Origin: Pogonophryne albipinna
Taxonomy: Eukaryota > Chordata > Actinopteri > Perciformes > Artedidraconidae
Length of the DNA: 64,000 nt
Direction: 5' to 3'
Assembly: GCA_028583405.1 (NCBI GenBank)
Contig: CM053247.1
Span: 11,958,063-12,022,062 of the forward strand
Position numbers and translations under genes: made by a program. Below the pieces are notes generated by a model. It saw only the letters and a list, made by a program, of their open reading frames with translations. It was not told the origin of the DNA and made no database searches. Of this stretch, positions 11,541-23,835 are shown in pieces (within the stretch, counting starts at the first letter, position 1; each line of letters starts with the position of its first letter).

Positions 11541-12100
11541 AAAGATCAGGACATTTAGCTTGTTAGAGTGTAGCAAGTAGTTATTTGTAGTATATTTGTG
11601 TATAAGTGAACAGACAGCCTTGTCTTTGGGGACGCACACTTTGATAAACATCCTTGTGTTCTCTCAGTCCAACAGTTAAAGTTTGAGTGTGTAGTCTGTC
11701 CTGTTGTGTCTGCATTCTTTCCTTTTCAACCATGTGCAATATCAAAAGTATGCATGTCTCTGTCCCTGTAATATTCACCCGTGCATGAAACAACTACTCA
11801 AAAGTGCTGATCTGGATATTTTTCCTGTGCAAAACACAGCAAATGCTGACAGATGCTTACAGATATGAAAATCAGTTTGAGTCAAAATCTGTTTTTCAGA
11901 CATACAAGGACTTTGTCTGGATGTTATGTGGCAGTACTATAAACACGGTCAATATACTTATAAAGGAATATGAAAGTGTACAATAGAAAAGAGAAACTAG
12001 TGCTGTTGCATTAAGGTCAACACTTTTGTGCCATGCTGTTTTCGCACCTTGTTTTATATTGCCTTGGGATGTGTGTGTGTGTTCTCCTGTGGTCTGTCCA

Positions 12101-12197
12101 GTGGTGGCAAAAGTTGTAGCTTCTTTACTTGAGTAAAGTACCAAACTGTATAAATACTCATTAAGTTAAAGTACTGCATCGAGAATGGTACAAGTAT
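12101..12197. mobile_element. hAT-like repeat fragment hosting later insertions
   Basis: It begins cagtggtggcaaaagt and contains cttctttacttgagtaaagta, resembling one terminus of the hAT element at 1055-2006. It is interrupted at a TTAA by the element 12198-14285 and resumes as aagtactcaaaagatattt after 14285. The far end could not be placed. Confidence 0.6.
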
Positions 12198-12608
12198 TTA
12201 AAGAGCCTGTGACACGAGTTTCCCCCATCATCCAAACCCATCAATTTGAGTAAATATTGTCCCCTTGAAAACCGTTACTGAACTGATTTTGGATATTTGT
12301 ACTTTGATAACCATTAATCTGCCCTTCAATGTTGACCATTTTCTGGATCTTCTCGGGGATTCTTCAAGTCCCGCCAAATTATGGGTGACGTCATTGCGGG
12401 CACAGCGCTCCAGCTGCACCGTTCAGGATCCCAGCATCTGCATGTAAACGCACGATGGTGCACACAGCAGCAAGCTCAGACAGCGATGACAGTTTAATTT
12501 TGAACGTGTCTGAGAGCTCATATGAGGCTGAAGGATCGGTTTATGTTGTATCTGTTAGAAGTTTAGGAATTAGGTGCGTCAATATGGGCGATCATACGGT
12601 CATGTAGC

Positions 12609-13487
12609 CAGTGGTGGACTGGGACTAAAAATCATCCCGGGACTCTCGACCGGCCCACTTCGGTACCGCTAGTAAATTGTCAACGGGGGGAGTGGGGGAT
12701 GTCGGGGGCGGCGGGTGCTGTAGGCTGGGGAAGGCTAAGCCTTCCCAAATATTTGTGTCACTGCATCCTGGTAAAATACAAATATAATGTATAATGTCTG
12801 TGTCTTTGACATTAGCGCTGCTAGCCACCTGTGCCCTGTACTACGAAGCCAGTTCAACATACCCTGGATATGTTTGAGTAACAAACAAACTAACAACAAC
12901 AAACTAACAAACGAGATCTCGCTAAGCGGTCCTACGACGCTGGTTATTAACTCGGTAAATCAAGCCAGGGTTTCTCTCACCAGCTGAGAGCGCGTTCACG
13001 TCTAAGACACGAGTGGATCTGACTTTAATTACATTTGACTTGAGTGTTTCGTCAACATAATGTGTTGCTTAAAATAATACTTCTGCATACAGTATGTGAC
13101 ACTGTAAGTGTTGCACGGCCAGATACGGCTGGAGAAGCTGACTCGGATAAGGAAATATATGATATATTATGATATTATATGATCGATGATCTGATTGATG
13201 ATGTAATATGAATGATAAGTGCGACACGTCGGCGTCTTCTCTGCATACGGCAGTTTAAACTGTATTTCCTTTATCCTGTAATATAACTTGAGAGATTTAA
13301 ACTCCGCACACTGAGTTGATCTCTTTTCTATAGACGCCGGAGGCGGGCAGCGTCAGGTAAAAAGTTATTTAGCCTTCCCAAACCTGAGCCTCACGCGCCG
13401 CCTATGGGGATGTACTAGTGACTTATCCGACCGGCCCACTTCGGTACCGGCCCATCGGGATTCGTCCCGATGGCCAGTCCGCCACTG
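12609..13487. mobile_element. Nested hAT-like element
   Basis: The ends cagtggtggactgg and ccagtccgccactg are inverted repeats typical of hAT-type non-autonomous elements. Flanking octamers (catgtagc, cacccagc) agree at only 5 of 8 positions, so the target duplication is decayed or the end is misplaced. No coding. Confidence 0.6.
12830..13340. repeat. Copy of the ctgtactacgaagc repeat family
   Basis: Blocks such as ctgtactacgaagccag, gtctaagacacgagtggatc and gcacggccagatacggct are shared with 60012-61160 and, inverted, with 61161-62465. Family name unknown to me. Confidence 0.7.
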
Positions 13488-15247
13488 CACCCAGCCCACG
13501 TAAACTGTCAACGGGGGGAGCCTCGCTGCGGGGAAACGGTGGACCTAGTGTCCCGATCGGAGTGGGAATAATAATAATAATCCGTGCATTTTATCCATTA
13601 ATTTCCCCAACATTGTGGTAAAAAAAAACACACGTTTAATCCATGGGTGTACTACAACTACAAAAAGCATCGGTTTGTTTTCTCATCAGGAAATGCAGAC
13701 CGGCTCAAACAAACGATTTTTAATCATCATCCTCACGATCATTTAATGTATCATATGTTCGCCGAATTGACATGAAAGCACTAATAAATGTAGTTTAATC
13801 CACTTGAGTTTACAACTACAAAAATAATCGATTTGTTTTATATCACATCCTACGGGAGGAAATTCAGCAGCTCTCACTACCGATTTGTAATCCTAATTTA
13901 ATCATCATCTTCACCACGATCATTTATGTTTATGTTCGCCGAATTGACATGAAAGCACTGACAAATATGAATATACTGTAGTCAACTTCATTAAAACGTT
14001 ATTAACGTGCCTAAACTCAGTAATTCACCATTTCTACGCATGACAACACACTTTGTCCGTGTTTCGCTCTCTCACCGCACAGTGAAGCGTTCCCGCATTG
14101 ACGTCACTTCCGGCTTCCCCCAAAACTTCAAAATGACTCGAAGGAATTTCCCCGCGATGTTCGAAATTATTGATATTTATCGGAACGGTATCGCATCTTC
14201 TTTTTTAAACTGACGGTTCGAGATGACTAGTAGCCCAATATTTCATTGCACAACAGTTGTTGGGATGCTGTCACAGGCTCTTTAAGTACTCAAAAGATAT
14301 TTAAACATGAATAATCTAACATTTGTATATTAATTTATATAACAAAAAAACTTCTTTGCAAATTTGCTGCCAATACATTTTCTATTAACTCACTCATGGT
14401 TTCAGTTACATAAATATAATGTTGGATGGTTTAATTTGCACCAAATAATCCTATTTTAAAAGTATTTTCTAATTATTGTCGGTCAAAATCTGAATTTTTT
14501 AAGTAACTAATGTATTAATCTGTAAAATAAACATAGTAGGGTAAAAAGTAAAGCATCTGCTTGAAAATGAAATATCTAGTTATACAACTATATTGAATAC
14601 AAAAATATCTGTTTTAAATGTGTAGCAGCTGTGCAGTTTATGGATATGCTTTTTAAAAATGAGGGAAAACAAATAGGAGAACCTAGATTATGTTTCATTA
14701 CAGAAATACACCCTTGTGTCTCCCCGTAGGATCTGGATTAGTTTAGATCCTACTGTTATTCTACGGACGAAAAGTGTATTATTCCGCCGACTTATTTTGG
14801 CCCTCTTCTCCTCCCGCATTGAACATCACAGAAACTCCGTTCAAACATTTCCTCACGGTAGCAGCCGCACACCTTTAGTTAAACTGCCAAAAAGGCCACA
14901 TTATTAACCCGAAACTACACAAAAAATTACACTTCAGATACTCGACTTCCTTGACATGCTTCACGTTTTGAAATTTCACAGATATCTCATTTCATTTCAA
15001 ACCTTTATTTACCCAGGTGTATCCCATTGAGATCATTGATCTCTTTTTCAAGGGAGACCTGCTCAAGTGTTCCACATGAAACATAAAAACATAAACAGAA
15101 CAACAAAAAGGACATCTTACAGCATCATTACAGGGATTACAATTTACAATAACTATCCACATGAGCAGGTACCAACAGCTTCCGATTGAGTAGCATCCAA
15201 CCGAGCTTTAAAAACATTTAGTGGCACCAGATTGCTCAGTTTCCATT

Positions 15248-15895
15248 TCAATTGCAGACTATTCCAAGAGTCTGAATAATGTTAAAAACTGCTTGCAATT
15301 CAACAACAGCCTCCTTAATGGAGGGACCTGCACAGTACATCACGGTATCGTCCGCATCAAAATGTAAGGTTGCTCCATTGACATTTTCACCTAAACTATT
15401 GATGTAGATGGAGAATAAAAGTGGACCTAAAACAGAACCTTGAGGAACACCATTAGTAATGTTTAACCACTCAGAAGACAGCCCATCAAAATGAACACAT
15501 TGGGACCTTTCAGAGAGGTAGTTCACAAACCACCCCACTGCATGGCTGGATATGCCAATACTGAGTAGCCTCTGCTTTAAGATGCGATGATCGACGGTAT
15601 CAAACGCTTTGGACAGGTCAATAAATAGAGCTGCACAACTCTGCTTATTATCTAAAATACTCGCCACATCATTCACCACTTTCATTGTCGCAGTGATGGT
15701 GCTATGTTGCTTTCTGAAGCCTGACTGATGTTTAGACAGGATGTCATTTGTACATAAAAACACCTTTACCTGTTCACTCACTAGGCGTTCGAGCACCTTC
15801 GCCAGAATTGTTAGTTTAGAGATGGGCCTATAATTATTTAATAAAGTGGCCTCCCCACCTTTTAGTAGAGGCAGGACATATGCTGACTTCCACAA
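15248..15895 (-). pseudogene. LINE reverse transcriptase fragment
   Basis: The roughly 215-residue frame shows reverse-transcriptase blocks in order: LLNNYRPISKL, SGFRKQHST, ALFIDLSKAFDTVDH (first catalytic Asp), NGVPQGSVLGPLLFSIYIN and FDADDTVMY. The last replaces the usual Y-A-D-D box with F-D-A-D-D. It stops soon after (TLGIVCN), so the thumb and C-terminal region are missing or out of frame. Confidence 0.9.
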
Positions 15896-16029
15896 TTTTG
15901 GAATTGTGTTTTAGCTGAGGGAGAGGTTAAAAAAAGTAGTGAGAGGTGGAGCAATAAAATCTGCAGCTATCTTTAAAAAGAAAGGCTCTACGTTGTCCGG
16001 GCCAGCCGGTTTCTTAGGATCTAACTTGG

Positions 16030-17737
16030 TTAAAGCTTCACGAACAACATCAACAGTAAAAGGAGTAAAACTAAAAGGGTTTTCCAAAAAACGTTTTTCA
16101 GAGTCACTGTGGTGTTCACAGAAGCAGAGTTAGTGACAGAATCAAACAGAGAGCCACAGGACACAAAATGCTCATTAAAACAATTTAACATAGTGGCCCT
16201 GTCCGATATAGTGCCAGATGCTGTGGTAATGTACAGAGGTAGCTCATTACGGATATCACCGGTGGATATCGATTTAATGGCTTTCCAAAATTTTCCAGGA
16301 TTATTCAGGTTCTTTGTGGTTACTGACAGATAATACTTAGACTTAGCACTTTTGATTTGCGATGTGAAGCTATTTCTTAGCTGCCTAAAGCGTAGCCATT
16401 CTACCTCTGGCTGATTTCCTAGCCTTTGCCCAGGCCTTGTTTCTCTCATGTAGGAGACTAGATAATTCAGCAGAAAACCAAGGATTGTCTCGTCCCTTCA
16501 CTCTAAATGTACGCAGGGGTGCATGTCTATCTATAATTTCCATAAGACCATGCAGTTTCTACATCAGCACACAGATCGATTTTACCCCAATCAAAATCAA
16601 ACAGATCATGTACAAAACCCTGCTCCACAAAATGCTTTTTGTCTCTCTTACTGATAATGCGAGGTTTACCCTTTAGGACTTTTGTGTCCCTAATTGTGGC
16701 TACAAAACAGTGATCACTCAGATCATTTGCAAATACTCCCACAGATGAGTATTTATGGGGAACATTAGTTAAAATGAGATCAATTAGGGAGGATTTATTT
16801 GGGGACTTAATGTTAGGGCGAGTAGGACTGTCTATAATATGAGTAACATTCAGAGAGATACAAAGGTTTTTAAAATCCTCTGACACAGAAGTTAACCAGT
16901 CCCAATTAAAATCACCAAGCAGCACTATTTCCTTGTAGTCAAGTTGAGATAAAAGTTTTGCCAAAGAAGATAAAGAGTCCTTGACAGCTGAGGGGGGTCT
17001 GTAGCAGCCCACCACCATGACCTGTTGACCCTTTGCTACTTCGATATTTAAAGCTAAAAAGTCTAGTTGTTTACTAATAGATTTGGAAACCATCTTGGTT
17101 ACACAAAACTTATTTTTCACATAAATGGCAACGCCACCACCTTTTTTAGGACGGTCGGTACGATATACACTATAACCATTTAAGTAGATGTCAGAGGCCA
17201 AAATAGATTTATCTAGCCACGTTTCTGATAAGACAATGACATCAGCATCAGTCGAGCTCGCCCAATTGCGGACAAAATCTAACTTAGGTAACAGACTGCG
17301 CACAGTTAAGTGAATGAATCCCAACCCAGATCTAGAATTAAAATCAGCAGGAGTAGCTATCTGACTACTACTGCTGCTGGGCGGTCCAGGGTTTAGTTGT
17401 ACATTCCCTGATAGTAATAATAACAAAAAAACCAAGCACCCTTTCCTCTTAACCGACACACATACATTGTCATCTGCTTTAAAGTCACCAGTAAACTCCG
17501 CGAAAGTGAGATTAGAGCTCAAGAAGCAGTCCTGAAGAACCATCATAGCAGGTAAAGTGAGAAAGACAAACATTTGTCGAACTGAATGTCTGTGACAAGG
17601 CAACCAGTAATTGTTTGTGTAACACATCCAAACCTTTACAGGGGATGTCCACTGCGGGCGGTAGAACAGACCTGAATCCAGTCGACTTCTCCGGATGACG
17701 AGAGAACTTCTTATTACGAGAGAACTTCTCATTAAGC
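16030..17737 (-). pseudogene. LINE endonuclease reading frame
   Basis: The frame from about 17737 to 16527 has a hydrophobic run followed by GNVQLNPGP, a 2A-like motif. It continues with an AP endonuclease: SETWLDKSI (catalytic Glu), VVGCYRPPS, LLGDFNWDW (Asp/Asn), SLIDLILTN and the closing NDLSDHCFVATI. The frame then breaks. A second frame (16449-16030) carries WLRFRQLRNSFTSQIKSAK and KFWKAIKS, the linker before the reverse transcriptase. Any start codon upstream of 17737 belongs to the host repeat, not the element. Confidence 0.88.
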
Positions 17738-18540
17738 TGTTACGGTTCTTCCACAAAACGTTCACATGTAAGAGGTTTATCTCTCATTCAGAACAATGGA
17801 AACCTGTGATCTCTGCACACCTCGTTAGTTCAAATATAAACACCATGATGTCATCGCTCCAACTGCTGTTAATGGTCCTGCCCTCAACAGCTCTACCTCA
17901 ATTATGGGGTGTCATCATCATATGCCGAAGAGAGAGAAGAGAGAGGGCGATCAAAAGAAGAGAGAGAGTAATGTAATAAAACACGGTTTTCTCATAACTT
18001 CAGTGAAAATACTCCAAACAGCCCAAAACTTCACAGCAGCCATAAACGCATCTAAGCGTATTATGGGGTGTCATCAAATGCCGTTGCCATGGCGACAGAC
18101 AACTCGCCATGAAACAGGATGTCGCTGTAAGTCCAATGGACACGGTCCAATCGTCCCCCAATCTTCACTTGTTTATCACCGGTCCATGCCTCAACAGCTC
18201 TATGCCAAATCTGAGATCTCACCATATGCCGTTTCTATGTTTTCTCGCCATAAAACATGATGTCGCTATAACTCCTATGAACATGTTCAAAAAGTTCTCA
18301 AACTTCACATGTGTGCTAACACTCCAGCCGTGGACTACGGGACAGTTTTAAGATTTCTTCAAATGCCGTTACCATGGCAACACAATGCTCGCCTTGAAAC
18401 ACGGTTTTCTCATAACTTCAGTGAAACTGCTCCAAACGCCCCAAAACTTCACAGGTTTGGTAACGATGAAGCCATCAACGCATCTAAGCGTATTATGGGG
18501 TGTCATCAAATGCTGTTGCCATGGCGATAGATCATTCGCC

Positions 18541-19239
18541 ATCAAGTTAGTTCAGAAGTTTGCAGTTCAAATATTCTGCTGCTTTTCCAAGCCTTTTTAC
18601 TTTATTTTCTTCTCCCATCACACATTCAAGCCCCCAGTGTTCATGTATCATTTCAATCTCAAGTCTTCACTTTCTTCTTACACATTACATTTCAGCATAG
18701 CAGTTTAGCGTCAGATTTGTGGGACGAAGCAGTGCAGATGAGCAGCAATTTATATTATTGACTTAAGACATTTGATGTAAATTACACAAAAGTGCATTTC
18801 CTCTCACTGACTTGCATCTTTCCCCATTTTCTCGAAATTTAGGGGGGAAATTGCATATAATAACTTTCCTTTTACTGTTTATTTGGTTTAAAGCATCCCT
18901 CAATTGACAGGAGCAGATTCTTTTAAGTATTCAGAGTATTTAGTCTTAACATTTGGCATTTACTTGTCCAGAGAAATAGATGTTTTGAACAATTCTCTAT
19001 ACTCCTGCTATGATTTGTTGTTGTTACTTTACCCTCAGTCTTCTTTCCATATTGCAATTATTTATGTGTGCTCAGTAGCTTTTTGTTTTCCTCGTCTACA
19101 TAGAAACTGGCCCCGGGCATAAACACTTTAATATTAATTGTGCTTCATTATTCTTTTTTACATGTTATTCCAAATGTAATCACCAAGGAAAGCTTTGTGG
19201 TTCTCACAGAAAACATGACTCACAATTTAAGTATTACTA
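18541..19239. other. Intron segment, nothing recognised
   Basis: T-rich intron sequence between the two large repeat copies. No exon, RNA gene or defined element is supported. Confidence 0.5.
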
Positions 19240-22050
19240 TCTTACTTGTTCTTCGACGCACAAAATTCTTTATTATTCCGCCGGGTTATTTTGTGCCTCT
19301 TCTGCTCCCACATTCCACATTGCAGAAACTCCGTTCAAACATCAAAACGTTCAGCTCGGTCGTGAGTCGATGGCTATTACTTTTCTCATTCATAACTTTC
19401 ATAATTCCAGAGATATATCCCATAATTCATCACATTTTTAACATGGAAGTCAATGGAGAAACTCTTCAGACTTGAACAATCTTAATGAGACTTCAACTGC
19501 TAACTGTTCCTTCATACTTTCACTCAGAAACCTCATTCCAACTTTAAAATGTTACACATCTTTCTGACATTATTCGTGTAACACAACTTTTAAATCTGAT
19601 TCATACTTTTAGAGATATTAAACATTGTTCCAGGGTGTCCGCGGGGTCTTAAAAAGTATTAAAAGTTGATAAATCAATTTAGCGAAAATTAAGGCTATTA
19701 AAAAGTATTAAACAGCATTTTCCAAGGTATTAAGAAGGTCCACAGCAACGACAACATGAAAACACCCTTTAATTTACTGAAACAACATGTCGGGAAACCC
19801 CCTCAAGGTGGCCCCATGCATAGCGTGCCATAAAATGCTGCTTCATATTTTAAGTTTCGTTGCCTTGCTCCGCTCTGTGGGGGGGGGGGGTTATCTGCTG
19901 GTGGACTATCTGAGAGATATACAGCAGGAGAACACGCCATCCACCGCGGAGAATAAACAGAAGGGCAACCATGACAACCATGCTCCGGGGTCTTCTTCGC
20001 TGCTTTTGGTGTATTTTGTGGCGGCAGCAGCGCCACTTACAGGCCTGGCATATGTAACCTACTACAGCGTTTCCAGCATTTCCAGCAGTCTAGTGTGAAC
20101 GGACACGTTAATGAATCGAATGCGTGTGAACGGAAGACTTTTTTGCGTTTGCGTATGCGTCCTCGTGGGGCCGGGGTCTAAGCCAAACTATATCCGGTCA
20201 CAGAGATCTGCTATTTTAAAGTAAGGTCAACAAATATCGACCCTAAATATAGTCTATATTAAGAACGAGAAAAGTCTTAACATATATATCGTTTTTTGTA
20301 AACATATGACAAATGTGTGAGGGTGATGACGTCAGAGCATCGTCCTATGTGCCGGGCTTAGCCCCGGACAGCCCCAGCCCAATTGAACCCCTGGGTATTT
20401 GTGAGGGAGCTCCTATATGGAATTACCCCGCTGAAGCTCACCAAAGTTTAATATATTTCATAGTTCAAAATGTTGTCAATTGTTTTGTTTATTGGTCAAA
20501 TACTGGTTTCTAATGGTTTCTGAGGAGTTTTACTGGAATGAAAGAGCACAGAGTACAGAAGCAACAAAGCAGCATACTGCATTAAACCTGACCTTCACAG
20601 AGAGGTTGAAGTTCATGTGGAGAAGAGGCTTCAGTAGTCTGTCTGCACTCTGTTTAGTTGTGCTATCTTACAATCAATATAGTAAATGTGAGATAAAGTG
20701 TGTCGCCAATGTAACCGGTTAGAACTCGAAGTTGCGATGAGGTCTTAAAATGTATGGAAAGGGTCTTAAAAAAGGTCTTAAAATGTATTAAATTTGACTT
20801 CAGGATTCCTGCATATACCCTGTGTTCAGACCTTGGTAAAGAGGCCTTCTTCAGATTTTAGAGTGTGTGATGTCACAGCTAGAGTGGAGGACAGATTTAA
20901 TTTTGCCTTCATATTTTCTTTTAAACCTGCCATAATTCCCAAACCCTACATTCCTGAGACATAATTGTTCATGACAAACGTAGGAAAACATCTCGTAGAT
21001 TGAAAAATAAAAATAAATTAAGCAAAACAATTAAACAAAATGCCTCTTGAGGGCATGAAGTGACAAAAACGTTCAACATGTCTCCATTAAACCCCATTGT
21101 AAGTTCAGCCTCATCTTTCCCCACCACTGCAGCCACACACCTTTAGTTAATCTGCCAAAAAGGCCACATTATTAACCCGAAAGTACACAAAAAGTACACT
21201 TCAGATGCTCAAGTTCCTTGACATGCTTCACGCTTTGAAATTTCACCGATATCTGTTACGGTTCTTCAACAAAACGTTCACATGTAAGAGGTTTATCTCT
21301 CATTCAGAACAATGAAAATGCTCTCCTCTCACTGATTACTGCACCACCATGGAAACCTTTGATCTCTGGACACATTGTTAGCTCAAATATAAACACCTGT
21401 GTCATGGAACACGATGATGTCATAACTCCAACTGACATGCTCAGTGCAGCAGATTACAGATAATGGTTAAACAGCTTACATCAAATCTGATGTTGCGTAA
21501 TGTGGTGTACTATGGCAACGCATCCCTCGCCATAAAACAGCAGCAGACTTCAGATAATGGTTAATAGTCCTGCCCTCAACAGCTCTACGTGAATTATGGT
21601 GTCATCATATGCCGTTTCCATGGAAATGCATCCCTCGCCATAAAACACAATGTCGCTGTAACTCCAATGGACACGGTCCGATCGTCCCCCAAACTTAGCT
21701 TGTATATCACCGGTCCGTGCCTCAACAGCTTTACGCCAAATCTGAGATCTCACCATAGGCTGTTGCCATGGAAACGCATCCCTCGCCATAAAACACGATG
21801 TCGCTCTAGCTCCAATGGACACGGTCCGGTCGTCCCACAATCTTCACCTGTATATTACCTCTCCATGCCTCAACAGCTCTACGTCAAATCTGACATCTCA
21901 CCATATGCCGTTTCCATGGAAACGCATCCCTCGCCATAAAACACGATGTTGTCGTAACGCCTATGAAAAGGGTAAAAACAGCACCAGACTTCAGATAATG
22001 GTTAACGATCCAGCCCTCAACAGCTCAATTATGGGGGTGAGGACCACAGA
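19240..22050. repeat. Large repeat family, copy 2, split by a hAT-like element
   Basis: It shares block order with copy 1 (14740-18540): ttattccgccg at about 19277, gaaactccgttcaaac at about 19325, ctgccaaaaaggccacatta at about 21150 and the ttacggttcttc region at about 21256. The tandem part 21480-22000 has units exactly 148 bases apart, with ccatgg at 21618, 21766 and 21914. The element 19631-20822 interrupts it. Confidence 0.7.
19631..20822. mobile_element. hAT-like non-autonomous element
   Basis: The ends cagggtgtccgcgggg and ttcctgcatataccctg form imperfect inverted termini starting CAGGGT. Subterminal runs of ggtcttaaaa-type repeats occur at both ends. A clean 8-base target duplication is not visible. 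No transposase frame is supported inside. Confidence 0.6.
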
Positions 22051-22254
22051 TGGAAATTAGCTATAATCTGGCATATTGCATCTCTTCTCTTTGCTGAGAT
22101 TAATGTTTTTGTATGCATGGTCCTTCTATAAATAAAAAAAAAATTTAAATGACGATGTCGCTATAACTCCTATGAAAATGTTCACAAAGTGCTCCAACTT
22201 CACATGTGTGCTAACAGTCCAGCCGTGAAGATATCTATGGGACAATCACCAAAC

Positions 22255-23215
22255 ATTTAGACAAAGGCTTCGCTCCACTCCACCCAATGCAGTTTGGTTT
22301 TCGTTCTACACCACTCCACTGAGACAGCTAACTGTGTCTTTGTGGAAAGGTTAAATCTATGTTGGACACAAGCCCATATGTAGGTGCTGTCTTCCTTGAT
22401 CTCAGGAAGGCTGTTGACACTGTTGACCACCAAGTGCTCCTTACAAAGCTGACTTATTTCAAAAAAAAATCGGCAGATTCAATACAGTGGGTTAAGTCTT
22501 ACTTATCGAACAGAAAACAGTGTGTTTTGGTCAACGTACCAAATCCCCCTACCTTGTGAACCCTGTTGGGGTTCCACAAGGTTCCATTCTTGGACCATTA
22601 CTATTTTCTCTGTACATTAATGACTTGCCTAATGTATGTCCTGATTTGAATGTACAAATGTATGCCAAGGATGCGGTCATCTTTGTACACGGGAAAAATA
22701 CTGAAATAATCACATCCTGTCTCTCAGATGCATTGGACAAGGTTCAACACTGGCTGAACAACATTTGCTTACAGTTAAATGGAAAAAAACAGTATGCATG
22801 ATGTTCAGCAAATGACCCAGTCAAATCGAAGGATCCAATGTGTTTTTAAACGGAGCATAGAAATAGAACTAGTTCCCCCCACTTCAAGTATCTTGGAGTC
22901 ATACTGGACTCGAACTTGACTTTTAAGAAACATATCAAGAAAGTCTCCAATACCGTTGAATTCAACTTGCAAAATGTTAAACAAATCAGACCTTTCTTAA
23001 CTGTCAATGCTGCAAAGTAATATCTCCACTGTATGATTCTATCCCACATTGAATACTGTTTTACAAACTGGTCGTTTGCTTGTGCCACAAACCTGAAACC
23101 CATAGAACAACTGTACAAGAGAGCTATCAAGGTGTTTGACAGAAAGCCAAATTCATACCACCACTGTACCATCCTTGAAAAAACACAATTTCTTGAGTTT
23201 TGACCATTTTAAGTC
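22255..23215 (+). mobile_element. Decayed LINE reverse transcriptase (Rex1/L2 type)
   Basis: Frames across this stretch give AVFLDLRKAVDTVDHQVLL, WVKSYLSNRKQCV, GVPQGSILGPLLFSLYIND, QMYAKDAVIFVHG, FKYLGVILDSNLTFKKHI and LSHIEYCFTNW in the right order but in shifting frames with stops. The catalytic box reads Y-A-K-D, having lost the first of the two aspartates, so it is dead. It ends about 45 bases before a smarca2 exon. Confidence 0.88.
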
Positions 23216-23260
23216 TTTTAAAAGTATGTGTTTTTTTATAAATGTTTACATTGTTACCAG

Positions 23261-23365
23261 GGCAGGGAGACAACTGAGCGAGGTCTTCGTCCAGTTGCCT
23301 TCCAGGAAAGAACTCCCGGAATATTACGAGCTGATCAGAAACCTGTGGACTTCAAAAAGATCAAG
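23261..23365 (+). CDS. smarca2: smarca2 exon: bromodomain start, 1-base deletion
   Basis: Acceptor ttgttaccag, donor gtttgt. It encodes [20 protein letters not shown] then YELIR. Next KPVDFKKIK is expected, but the frame reads NLWTSKRSR because one A is missing from the A-run at 23339-23341; the +1 frame gives KPVDFKKIK up to the donor. This part covers the first helix and ZA loop of the bromodomain, which binds acetyl-lysine on histones. Second of three consecutive damaged exons. Confidence 0.9.
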
Positions 23366-23479
23366 GTTTGTCAATTACTGTGTCTCAGCAAAACATATGA
23401 ATGATGGATATGATGGTTATAATGAAAACAAGGGGGGTCATGGAGCAGAATGAAATATGATACAGTATACGACCTTGGT

Positions 23480-23835
23480 TTAAAGGTGGGGTAGGTAATT
23501 TTGGAGAAACCAGCTCGAGTGGGCTAGAATTTGAAAATACACAGCCGGAACGAATCTGCCACTTCCTTACAGAGCCCCTCCAATGACCAATGAGGGCATC
23601 GAGATAAGTTTGTGCACAGATGGAAGGCTGACAGGCAGGTAGGCCATCCAGTTATTTTAGCCGGGCCGGCTAAAATGATTGGTCGTGCTTTTTACAGTAC
23701 CACGGCTTCCACAGATGACATTTTTTCAAAGCACTTAAGATATTCATTGCTATCGGGATGTTAAGAGCATTCCATGGAATATAACAAAAAGTGTATCTCG
23801 AGCCGGTTTCTCAAACTTACCTACCCCACCTTTAA
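23480..23835. mobile_element. TTAA element, aggtggggtagg family, copy 3
   Basis: TTAA at both ends (23480-23483, 23832-23835) with inverted termini aggtggggtaggtaa and ttacctaccccacct. Same family as 1197-1584 and 6333-6720, but with internal deletions and substitutions. Non-coding. Confidence 0.88.

Larger units (their letters stand above)
12198..14285. mobile_element. TTAA-flanked element with nested insertions
   Basis: TTAA is duplicated at 12198-12201 and 14282-14285. Inside it lie inverted ends: agagcctgtgacac at the left and gtcacaggctct at the right. Removing it rejoins a sensible host sequence. No transposase is visible. A second element (12609-13487) and a tract of another family (about 12830-13340) lie inside. 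Confidence 0.75.
14987..17737 (-). mobile_element. L2-type LINE, nearly complete, inactive
   Basis: A minus-strand non-LTR retrotransposon. Its 3' end, with the tail complement ttcaaacctttatttaccca, lies at 14987-15010, and its 5' junction is at 17737. The insertion point is fixed by comparison with the uninterrupted sequence at 21235-21265. It encodes an AP-type endonuclease and a reverse transcriptase, in separate broken frames. The 5' end shows a short repeated block (attacgagagaacttct) at 17690-17735. Confidence 0.88.
14740..18540. repeat. Large repeat family, copy 1, split by a LINE
   Basis: The segments 14745-14986 and 17737-18540 belong together. The same blocks (ttattccgccg, agaaactccgttcaaac, ctgccaaaaaggccacatta, gaaatttcac, ttacggttcttc) occur in the same order in copy 2 (19240-22050). 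From about 17900 it contains units about 147 bases apart with gccgttgccatggc-like cores at 18088, about 18233, 18372 and 18519. No coding function recognised. Confidence 0.7.

Noticed and set aside
17900..22000. CRISPR-like array
   Set aside because: Units are 148 bases, degenerate and without unique spacers. The genome is a vertebrate.
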